Of a stretch of 7,465 bases of DNA, positions 1-5,525 are shown piece by piece. Origin of the DNA: a bacterium (lineage in GTDB: Bacteria; Babelota; Babeliae; Babelales; Vermiphilaceae). The position numbers were made by a program, and so were the translations under genes. A model generated the notes under the pieces. The model ran no database searches. It was not told where the DNA came from and saw only the letters and a list, made by a program, of their open reading frames with translations. The stretch lies in NCBI GenBank assembly GCA_030626185.1, contig DAOUPL010000042.1, positions 1 to 7,465 on the forward strand, read 5' to 3'. Position 1 is the stretch's first letter. The number at the start of each line of letters is the position of its first letter.

Positions 1-311
1 ATATGTTTATGAAGTTTACATAACGAAAGTTCTAATTCCAAAATTGCGTCCAGGAATGGTTTTTATAATTGATAATGCCAGTTTTCACAAATCGAAAAAA
101 ATAATAAAATTAATAGAATCAGTTGGATGTCGAGTTCTTTTTTTACCACCGTATTCGCCTGATCTAAACCCTATTGAACACTTTTGGAGTAGTATTAAAC
201 ATTTAATTCAAAAAGCAGCTTATTCATCAAAAGATTTTTATAAATCTTCTATAGAGGTTTTGGGAAATTTGTGCATCCCTTAGTAAAGCTGGCTATATCT
301 TCAATGTCTAA
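1..311 (+). mobile_element. Right part of a decayed IS630-type insertion sequence
   Basis: The transposase frame stops at 283, but from about base 258 the next frame reads FWEICASLSKAGYIFNV and stops at 309-311. Its AGY ending resembles the usual tail of this transposase group, where an aromatic or Gly-Tyr end is common. The simplest reading is a small indel near the T and G runs at 258-263 that broke the gene. Programmed frameshifting is possible but less likely so close to the C-terminus. I could not place the terminal inverted repeat or the TA target duplication, because the left end of the element lies outside the window. The right end therefore lies somewhere between 311 and about 415. 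Confidence 0.6.
2..283 (+). CDS. IS630-family transposase, C-terminal fragment (5' end outside window)
   Basis: This is the C-terminal part of a DDE transposase that moves an insertion sequence by cut-and-paste. The frame is open from base 2, so the TTG at 44 is not a real start and the gene begins to the left of the window. The peptide shows IS630/Tc1-mariner landmarks in order: VLIPKLRPG, then IIDNASFHKS with the second catalytic Asp, then GCRVLFLPPYSPDLNPIEHF with the catalytic Glu in NPIE, followed by the WSSIK helix. The first catalytic Asp would lie upstream. The stop at 281-283 appears premature because the expected C-terminal tail continues in another frame (see the mobile element entry). 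The family call is secure from these motifs. Activity is unlikely given the frame break, unless frameshifting restores it. Confidence 0.9.
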   Translation, partial: YVYEVYITKVLIPKLRPGMVFIIDNASFHKSKKIIKLIESVGCRVLFLPPYSPDLNPIEHFWSSIKHLIQKAAYSSKDFYKSSIEVLGNLCIP

Positions 312-416
312 CTGTATAATAGCAAATTTACATAAAAAAACTGAAGAGATCTATTTAACTTTTTCAAGAAATACACTTACCCACAAACGCATATAAAAAA
401 TATTTCATAAACATTC

Positions 417-446
417 TTGTCTATCGTATTTGTCACAGCGTACAAT
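417..446 (+). promoter_or_regulatory. Candidate sigma-70-type promoter for the 492-902 gene
   Basis: TTGTCT at 417-422 and TACAAT at 441-446 are separated by 18 bases. They match the -35 and -10 consensus at four and five of six positions. Transcription would begin near 453 and give a leader of about 40 bases before the ATG at 492. In such AT-rich DNA a chance match is possible. The 284-491 stretch otherwise shows only the end of the transposon remnant. Confidence 0.4.
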
Positions 447-491
447 AATGTCTGTAAGTTTGTACGTAATTAATAATTGATAAAAAAAAAT

Positions 492-902
492 ATGAAAAAG
501 ATAACAATTTTAAGTTTAATGCTTTGCACTTTTTTACTACAAACAACACCTATAAATACTAACAAAAAACATAAAAATACAAACTTTTTAATCATAGCGA
601 ACAATAAAGTTTTCTCTTTAATACAAGAACATCGTCTATTTTCTTATCTGTTACTTTTTACTAAAGATGTATTTACTATCCAAGATGCTGAAGATAACAA
701 AACATTTATGGTCGATTTTACTAAATATTTTTTTTGTGATTGCATAGATGCTCCGTGCATCCATAACTTTTTTCTCTTTAACGACTACGTATTAAACAAT
801 GAAACTCTTGATAATGAACACACAACCATCTTGCTGCAAATTGCAAAGAATTATGCATCTGATAAAACAGAAGGACAAATATTAGCTAGCCTTACTTACT
901 AA
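492..902 (+). CDS. Small exported protein of unknown function, Cys-rich loop
   Basis: I do not recognise this 136-residue protein. It starts with a clear Sec-type signal sequence: two lysines, then a hydrophobic run over residues 4-18, then a polar stretch TTPINTN where cleavage could occur. No lipobox is visible. The mature part is rich in Asn, Lys, Phe and Tyr, and has a cluster C82-x-C84-x4-C89-x-H91 that could bind a metal or form a disulfide. An in-frame TTG at 477 is possible, but the ATG at 492 puts the charged residues directly before the hydrophobic core. I see no Shine-Dalgarno sequence before either start. The gene is lower in GC than the genes to its right and sits beside a transposon remnant. 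Its last 21 bases overlap the end of pgsA on the other strand. The gene may be real or a decaying acquired one. Confidence 0.6.
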   Translation: MKKITILSLMLCTFLLQTTPINTNKKHKNTNFLIIANNKVFSLIQEHRLFSYLLLFTKDVFTIQDAEDNKTFMVDFTKYFFCDCIDAPCIHNFFLFNDYVLNNETLDNEHTTILLQIAKNYASDKTEGQILASLTY

Positions 903-1508
903 CTTGTACGCGTACTGATACGCAGTAAACAGCGTTAAACTTAGTGAGACAATAAGCAAAAACTCTTGCATCGCATTCCACCACAAAACACCCGCGTTTG
1001 TTGCGTGCACATACGGATTGAGAATAATCCAACAAATTAAGACTGTTTGTGCTGCTGTTTTTACTTTTGCCAGTGGCGACACACTAAGTTGTACACCACG
1101 CTTGAGCGCAATGCTGCGTAACCCCATAATAAAAATATCACGAGCTAAAAAAACTGCTGGCCACAAAACATATACTTTTTGTACCGCAACAAGACCTAAC
1201 CAACAACCAAGAAAAAACAACTTGTCAGCTATTGGATCAAGTTGTGCACCAAGATCTGTTGTCTGATTATATTTGCGTGCAAAATAACCATCAAAATAAT
1301 CGGTTGTTGCAAAGCCAATTGTACAAAGCATGACAAAAAAGTTAACCCACAAATTATTATAACCAAGTAAACTTACACACAACAATGGCATAAATAGAAC
1401 GGCTGCCATGCGGCTGCAGGTTAATAAAAAAGGAAGGTCGTAATGTTTTATGGTTTGAGAAAGTAGTTTATTCACGTGTTTTTTACTCTTATTTGCTGTT
1501 TTGGTCAT
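882..1508 (-). CDS. pgsA: CDP-diacylglycerol--glycerol-3-phosphate 3-phosphatidyltransferase
   Basis: This enzyme joins CDP-diacylglycerol and glycerol-3-phosphate to make phosphatidylglycerophosphate, the committed step to phosphatidylglycerol and cardiolipin in the inner membrane. The 208-residue protein carries the complete CDP-alcohol phosphatidyltransferase signature D-x2-DG-x2-AR-x8-G-x3-D-x3-D, with D70, D73, G74, A77, R78, G87, D91 and D95. It also has the N-terminal LPFLLTCSR segment and the later RDIFIMGLRSIALKRG and KVKTAAQ stretches that favour PgsA over other family members. Several hydrophobic segments (about 35-50, 53-68, 97-120, 152-163 and 183-197) fit a multi-pass membrane enzyme. 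The ATG at 1508 is the only good start upstream of the conserved LPFLLT segment, although no Shine-Dalgarno is seen. A related synthase such as cardiolipin or phosphatidylinositol-phosphate synthase is less likely. Confidence 0.9.
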   Translation of the reverse strand: MTKTANKSKKHVNKLLSQTIKHYDLPFLLTCSRMAAVLFMPLLCVSLLGYNNLWVNFFVMLCTIGFATTDYFDGYFARKYNQTTDLGAQLDPIADKLFFLGCWLGLVAVQKVYVLWPAVFLARDIFIMGLRSIALKRGVQLSVSPLAKVKTAAQTVLICWIILNPYVHATNAGVLWWNAMQEFLLIVSLSLTLFTAYQYAYKLVSKAS

Positions 1509-1583
1509 TAAATCGTTTATTTATTTTATTTTTTCCAAAATCTTTTAAAAAAGTTACCTAAATAAAAAAATGCCTTTTAATAC

Positions 1584-1710
1584 GCTCTTGCGAGCTACGA
1601 AGAACAGGCCATGCCCTACAACAAAGTCCTACGAAGCTTTATGCGAAGACTGCCCGTCTACGTTACACTACGACGCGGCACCGCGCCATAGCACTCCGTG
1701 CGACGGCGGG
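1584..1710 (-). repeat. GC-rich intergenic block with repeated CTACG words, 3' of tRNA-Met
   Basis: The gap between pgsA and tRNA-Met (1509-1710) is AT-rich up to about 1580 and then changes sharply: bases 1591-1710 are about 59% GC by hand count. The word CTACGAAG occurs at 1595-1602 and 1629-1636, and CTACG again at 1658 and 1668. Small hairpins are visible: GCTC-TTGC-GAGC at 1584-1595, which on the minus strand has a GNRA-type GCAA loop, then a CGCG/CGCG pair near 1675-1686, and GCAC-TCC-GTGC near 1691-1701. I see no open reading frame. This looks like a dispersed intergenic repeat or a structured transcript tail rather than a gene. The AT-rich 1509-1580 part shows no convincing promoter. 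Confidence 0.45.
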
Positions 1711-1787
1711 TGGTAGCGGTGCAGGGACTCGAACCCCGGACCTACAGATTATGATTCTGCCGCTCTAACCAACTGAGCTACACCGCC
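1711..1787 (-). tRNA. tRNA-Met (anticodon CAT), elongator type
   Basis: A full 77-base cloverleaf reads on the minus strand. The acceptor stem is GGCGGTG with CACCGCT, followed by A73 and an encoded CCA at 1711-1713. The D arm contains AGCTCAGTTGGTTAGAGC, the anticodon loop is ATCATAA with CAT at 1751-1753, and the T arm contains GGTTCGAGTCC. The first acceptor pair is a G-U wobble, so the stem does not have the C1-A72 mismatch of bacterial initiators, and the anticodon stem lacks the three G-C pairs of an initiator. It is therefore an elongator. A tRNA-Ile whose CAT anticodon is modified with lysidine is a less likely alternative. Confidence 0.92.
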
Positions 1788-1821
1788 TTAAAAATGTCAA
1801 TAACTTATACGACAAGTTTAG

Positions 1822-3372
1822 CTAAATTTTTAAACTTCGTACACCGAAATTATCCAGAAAAAAGTTAAATAATGATCGTAAAAAGAATAAACTTGCGATC
1901 AATGTTGCAATAATACCCAGCATCATGGTTACGGCAAATCCTTGAATTGGTCCTGTCCCAAACTGATACAACACAATACCAACAATAAACGTTGTTACGT
2001 TTGCATCAAGAATCACACGTAACGCGCTGGAAAAACCAGCGTTCACCGCTTTTCTCATACCGATGCCCTCTTTAAGCTCTTCTTTTATTCGTTCAAATAT
2101 CAAGATCGATGCATCAATCGCCATACCAACTGTTAAAATCATACCAGCGATACCAGGCAAAGTTAACGTTGCTTTAAACCATGCAAGGCCCATTAAAACT
2201 AAAATTAAGTTAAAAAGCAATGCAAGAAACGCAAACAAACCTGCAACTTTGTAATAAAACAAGCTAAAGAAGAATAGAATTACCAGACCAATCAAGCATG
2301 AGAATAGACCTTTTTCAATCGATTCTTGCCCAAGAGATGGCCCAATTTGTCGTTCTTCTTCAAACGTTACTGGTGCGGTGAATGATCCTGATTTTAATAG
2401 CTTTGATAATGTTTTTGCCGTTTCAGGACTTTGCATGCCGGTAATGGTACCAGTATCACGAATCCCCGTTTGAATGGTTGCCACTTGAATAATTTCACCA
2501 TCAAGTACAATTGCTAACGGACGACCAATATTACTGCTTGTTAAATTATAAAAACGCTCTGCGCCTTCATCATTAAAATCAAATGCCACAACAGGTTCTA
2601 CACCAGTTTGGCCACCCATCATTGGACGCGCATCTTGTAACATTTTACCCGTTACGCGAGCATATTTTGGAACTAAGCAATACGAAGAACGACCACGTTG
2701 ACTATCAACGTATTCTAAAATTTCTTTATCATGAGGCACATAACCATCAAGCTCATACAACAAATCTTCTTTGCTGCCTGATTGACGCTCAACTAAACGA
2801 AAATCTAATTCCGCTGCACGACCAATCATCTCTTTTGCTCTTTGTGGATCATCAACGTCAGGAAGCTCTACAATAATATTACGCTCACCTTGACGTGCAA
2901 TCAAAATATCTGAAAGTTTATCAAAACGTGTTTTTAAAATTTGAATGTTACGCGTAACCGCTTCATCTTTTATGCGTGATTCTTTGTTACTCGTAAAGCT
3001 AAACCGCACTTCTTGTCCATTGCTTTGTGATAAAAGATCTTTGTTATCCGATACAATCACACGCATTGCATCTTGCGCTTGTTGCACACTGGAGAAAATT
3101 AAAATAATTTCGCCATCTTCAATCATTTTTTTTGTTGGTAACACTTTGCCCATACGTTGCAAGCGAGCTTCCATACTCTCCATCATGCTGGCAAGCTCTG
3201 ACTCAACTGCTTTTTCTGTTTGTACTTCTAACGTGATATACGTTCCACCAACAAGATCGATACCAAAACGCAATGCTTGTCGCAACGGCGTTAATAAAAA
3301 TATTCCAACTGCAGCTATAACTAACCAAAAAGATAACGGAGAAAAAACGATTCGCCAACTTAACGCTGCCAT
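1822..3372 (-). CDS. secD: Protein translocase subunit SecD
   Basis: SecD works with SecF beside SecYEG in the inner membrane and uses the proton gradient to help pull secreted proteins across. From the ATG at 3372 the protein has 516 residues. It shows a first membrane helix at about 10-28, then GIDLVGG (37-43), a large extracytoplasmic domain with FRLVE, EPVVAFDFN, GRPLAIVLDGEII and a GSFTAPV segment, then five more helices. The diagnostic VGMAIDASILIFERIKEEL (415-433), ILDANVTTF (454-462) and GFAVT (478-482) segments are all present. The upstream ATG at 3378 directly abuts AAGGA, so the second ATG, with six bases between, is the better start. secF is neither fused nor adjacent: tRNA-Met follows after 34 bases and tRNA-Leu precedes by 34 bases. 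Confidence 0.96.
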   Translation of the reverse strand: MAALSWRIVFSPLSFWLVIAAVGIFLLTPLRQALRFGIDLVGGTYITLEVQTEKAVESELASMMESMEARLQRMGKVLPTKKMIEDGEIILIFSSVQQAQDAMRVIVSDNKDLLSQSNGQEVRFSFTSNKESRIKDEAVTRNIQILKTRFDKLSDILIARQGERNIIVELPDVDDPQRAKEMIGRAAELDFRLVERQSGSKEDLLYELDGYVPHDKEILEYVDSQRGRSSYCLVPKYARVTGKMLQDARPMMGGQTGVEPVVAFDFNDEGAERFYNLTSSNIGRPLAIVLDGEIIQVATIQTGIRDTGTITGMQSPETAKTLSKLLKSGSFTAPVTFEEERQIGPSLGQESIEKGLFSCLIGLVILFFFSLFYYKVAGLFAFLALLFNLILVLMGLAWFKATLTLPGIAGMILTVGMAIDASILIFERIKEELKEGIGMRKAVNAGFSSALRVILDANVTTFIVGIVLYQFGTGPIQGFAVTMMLGIIATLIASLFFLRSLFNFFLDNFGVRSLKI

Positions 3373-3406
3373 GCGCATTCCTTAAAAAAATTGTTACTCA
3401 ATACTC

Positions 3407-3493
3407 TGGAGCCGAAGAGGGGACTCGAACCCCTACAGGAAATATCCCACAACCCCCTCAAGGTTGCGTGTCTACCAATTCCACCACTTCGGC
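3407..3493 (-). tRNA. tRNA-Leu (anticodon GAG)
   Basis: An 87-base class II tRNA reads on the minus strand. The acceptor stem GCCGAAG pairs perfectly with CTTCGGC. The D arm contains GGAATTGGTAGAC, typical of bacterial tRNA-Leu. The anticodon loop is TTGAGGG with GAG at 3457-3459, the long variable arm folds as GGGA-TATT-TCCT, and the T arm is AGGGG-TTCGAGT-CCCCT. CCA is encoded at 3407-3409. The discriminator base (3410) is U instead of the A found in nearly all bacterial leucine tRNAs, which is discussed as a finding. Identity otherwise is clear. Confidence 0.94.
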
Positions 3494-3504
3494 AATAATA
3501 CGTA

Positions 3505-3533
3505 AATTTATCACAAATAACGCAGTTCAACAA
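3505..3533 (-). promoter_or_regulatory. Candidate promoter for tRNA-Leu and secD
   Basis: On the minus strand TTGTTG (3528-3533) and TAAATT (3505-3510) are spaced by 17 bases and lie just upstream of the tRNA-Leu 5' end at 3493. The matches to the consensus are only moderate. The site is plausible because a terminator separates this unit from the acidic-protein gene upstream, so the tRNA needs its own promoter. Confidence 0.35.
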
Positions 3534-3565
3534 CTACAACACTCGCCATTTATCATAAAGAGCAT

Positions 3566-3601
3566 AAAAAAAGATCTTGCTTTTCAACAAGATCTTTTTT
3601 T
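3566..3601 (-). terminator. Rho-independent terminator, symmetrical
   Basis: The left arm AAAAAAAGATCTTG (3566-3579) and the right arm CAAGATCTTTTTTT (3588-3601) pair without mismatch across an eight-base loop. The hairpin is followed by a T run on either strand. It begins 17 bases past the stop codon of the acidic exported protein gene, so it should end the minus-strand operon. As there is no plus-strand gene nearby, use in the other direction would only block antisense transcripts. Confidence 0.88.
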
Positions 3602-3618
3602 GTAATTTAATTACGTAA

Positions 3619-4986
3619 CTAAAACCATGAAGTTAACCATTGCCATGTACCAGTAAACCAGCTAGCAATCCAATCAACCCATCCGAGAGGTTGCTTTTCT
3701 ACAGTCGATTCTTCGTCAACAATTTCAATTTCTTCTTGTGCTTCGATCATAGTTTCATAATCATCAAGCGCTTGCGCTTCTTGTTTGAGCAACACGCCAC
3801 GTTCTTGCAATGCACTCAACGTTGTTTTGACACGTTCAATTTGTTCTTTTGTTGTTACAACAAGTTCATCAAAGTGTCGTTTAAGCTCGGCATCAAGATA
3901 ACGTGCAACTTCTTTTACGTTGCGCCATGCGGTATCAACTTTGTAATACAAATCGCGCGCTTGAATATCATCTAAAATACGTGCTATTTCTTTCATGCTT
4001 TCCCACGCATCACGTTCGTATTTGTTAACGCGTTGCATTTGATCCATCACACGACCAAGCACATCATTTACTTTGTTGTCCATGGCTAAAATTGCTTTTA
4101 CATCTTCTTGCAATTGCAACAACATAGTTTTTTCTTGTTCAACTTTATCAAGCACTTCACGCTCTTGCACGTCAAGCATACCATCTTCAACACGTTCTTG
4201 TGTAAGTCGTTGTGCAAGCTCTTCAAGTAACGTATGCAAAGTACCGCGCTCATAATTAATCTCTTGATAAAATGGATCAAGAATTGTTTTATCAAGATCA
4301 ATGCTTTGCGTAAAGAAGTAAATTCGTGTTTCGTTAATATTATTTAATAAAGTACGAATCTTTTCGTAACGCCCTTCTGAACGTTCCCACCAAATACGCT
4401 TGAATAACCAGTTGCCACGTGGTTCGTCTAAATCAATCGTGGTTATGCCCTGAATTTCATCTTCTTCATCTTCTAGTTGTTCTTGCACAATTATTGCCGT
4501 CGCTGTATCTTCATCAGCATCTTCTGTTGGTTCTTCAGTTATTTCTGCGTCATCATCTTCTGGTACAACATCAGTTGGTTCTTCTTCAGTAACTGGTTCA
4601 TCAACATCTTCTGCTAATTCTTGCGTAGGCTCATCTTCTGCCAAAGAAACGTCTTCATCATCGATAACTTGTTCATCGTCCATTACTGGTTCTTCAATAA
4701 CTTCTTGCTCAATATCAACTTCAGTCTCTACAACTTCTGATTCTGGTTCTAACTCTGCTGCATCAACAGGTTCTTCATCAATCGTCTCATCGACAATATC
4801 TTCATCTTCTGTTGCAAAATCAACATCTTCTGGCGAAATATCAATTGATTCTTCTTCAACCACAGGTTCACCAACATCTTCTGCAGATTCTTGCAATTCA
4901 AGATCTTCAAATTCTGCAAATTCATCTTGCGCAGTACGCAACATCAGCGATGTAGACAACAAACATACCAATAATAATCGAGTCAT
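3619..4986 (-). CDS. Exported hyperacidic coiled-coil protein, unknown function
   Basis: I do not recognise a family for this 455-residue protein. It begins with a signal sequence (R3, hydrophobic residues 4-16, possible cleavage after A19). Residues 18-189 contain no Lys, Arg or His at all and are dominated by Glu, Asp, Val, Pro and Thr, which suggests a disordered, strongly negative segment. Residues about 190-425 are charged and heptad-like with almost no Pro or Gly, so mainly helical or coiled coil. After a second acidic patch (416-430) the last 20 residues (436-455) carry six Trp and two Phe, with spacing suited to a membrane-surface helix. GGGGAG lies five bases before the ATG and supports the start. 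The terminator follows directly. A secreted or surface-attached role is likely from the signal sequence. Calcium or cation binding by the acidic part is only a guess. Confidence 0.85.
   Translation of the reverse strand: MTRLLLVCLLSTSLMLRTAQDEFAEFEDLELQESAEDVGEPVVEEESIDISPEDVDFATEDEDIVDETIDEEPVDAAELEPESEVVETEVDIEQEVIEEPVMDDEQVIDDEDVSLAEDEPTQELAEDVDEPVTEEEPTDVVPEDDDAEITEEPTEDADEDTATAIIVQEQLEDEEDEIQGITTIDLDEPRGNWLFKRIWWERSEGRYEKIRTLLNNINETRIYFFTQSIDLDKTILDPFYQEINYERGTLHTLLEELAQRLTQERVEDGMLDVQEREVLDKVEQEKTMLLQLQEDVKAILAMDNKVNDVLGRVMDQMQRVNKYERDAWESMKEIARILDDIQARDLYYKVDTAWRNVKEVARYLDAELKRHFDELVVTTKEQIERVKTTLSALQERGVLLKQEAQALDDYETMIEAQEEIEIVDEESTVEKQPLGWVDWIASWFTGTWQWLTSWF
4549..4890 (-). repeat. 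Duplicated acidic module inside the exported protein gene
   Basis: Residues 33-56 (bases 4819-4890) and 123-146 (bases 4549-4620) of the acidic protein align without gaps, with 16 of 24 residues identical and an offset of exactly 90 residues (270 bases). Both share the pattern E-x-AEDV-x-EP and a later PED. The DNA copies are also alike, with CAACATCTTCTGC at both sites on the plus strand. The sequence between them is acidic but does not repeat the module clearly, so this looks like an old internal duplication. Confidence 0.7.
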
Positions 4987-5007
4987 TGTATCTCCCCAAC
5001 AAAAAGG

Positions 5008-5469
5008 TTACAACGAAGTCGCAAGTTCTTTAAGTTCATCCATTAATGCACCTGAAAAATCTTCCGCTTCTTGTGAAATATAACTCCACTGTACACCGGA
5101 ATCAACACGCATCAAAATAGATCGATCACTTTTAATGTCAATAATATCAATGTGAACTACATTCATTAGTGGATTCACTAGTGATGGAGCACGAACTACA
5201 CCCGCACGGCCCAACACGCTATACGTCACATTATTCTCATCCATAAAGCAAAGCATAATTTTTTTCTGCCACACCATGTTGATATAACCAGAATGCTCTT
5301 TATGAATAGTAAGCAACAAACTCTCTTTCCCCTTTGGATAAATACACCACAATGGCGTTGTATTTGGTGTTCCTTTTTCAGAAAATGTTGCCAAAACAGC
5401 TATTGTTTTTCCCTTTTGCAACAAATTATATAAATCATCTGGTAGTTTAACACCAACATGTTTCGCCAT
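5008..5469 (-). CDS. Pyridoxamine 5'-phosphate oxidase-like FMN-binding split-barrel protein
   Basis: This 153-residue protein belongs to the large PNPOx-like split-barrel group, whose members bind FMN, F420 or heme as homodimers in the cytoplasm. The opening segment IAVLATFSEKGTPNTTPLWCIY (about 23-44) is the hallmark strand pair, in which a small substrate or cofactor is contacted. It is followed by the strands LLLTIHKEHSGYINM, IMLCFMDEN and YSVLGRAGVVR. It is too short and divergent to call as PdxH itself, so I give no gene symbol. The ATG at 5469 is preferred over the one at 5487 because GAGGGA lies seven bases before it. The gene follows hemW after 56 bases and precedes the acidic protein gene by 21 bases, so co-transcription is likely. 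Substrate unknown. Confidence 0.82.
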   Translation of the reverse strand: MAKHVGVKLPDDLYNLLQKGKTIAVLATFSEKGTPNTTPLWCIYPKGKESLLLTIHKEHSGYINMVWQKKIMLCFMDENNVTYSVLGRAGVVRAPSLVNPLMNVVHIDIIDIKSDRSILMRVDSGVQWSYISQEAEDFSGALMDELKELATSL

Positions 5470-5525
5470 AGTTATTCCCTCATGCATCTAAAAAGATTAT
5501 TGAACCCTACTGATAATCGTTATTG

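Noticed and set aside
1018..1266. Plus-strand open frame opposite pgsA
   Set aside because: It is antisense to a gene with a complete catalytic signature, has no recognisable domain and only low-complexity composition.
1711..1787. Initiator tRNA-fMet
   Set aside because: It lacks the C1-A72 mismatch and the three G-C pairs at the base of the anticodon stem.
2945..3385. Plus-strand open frame of 146 codons opposite secD
   Set aside because: It is the complement of strongly conserved SecD sequence. Its Ser/Thr/Cys-rich peptide looks like a shadow.
3380..3400. Hairpin ATTG/CAAT followed by a T run between tRNA-Leu and secD
   Set aside because: The stem is only four AT-rich pairs, so it is too weak for a terminator. 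The T run is simply part of the secD leader.
4098..4301. Second minus-strand frame inside the acidic protein gene, product Lys/Cys-rich
   Set aside because: It is an off-frame reading of the coiled-coil part with no ribosome binding site.
4962..4986. Possible lipobox (LLVC) in the acidic protein signal sequence
   Set aside because: The Cys is at residue 8, too close to the N-terminus for a lipoprotein signal. The hydrophobic run continues past it.
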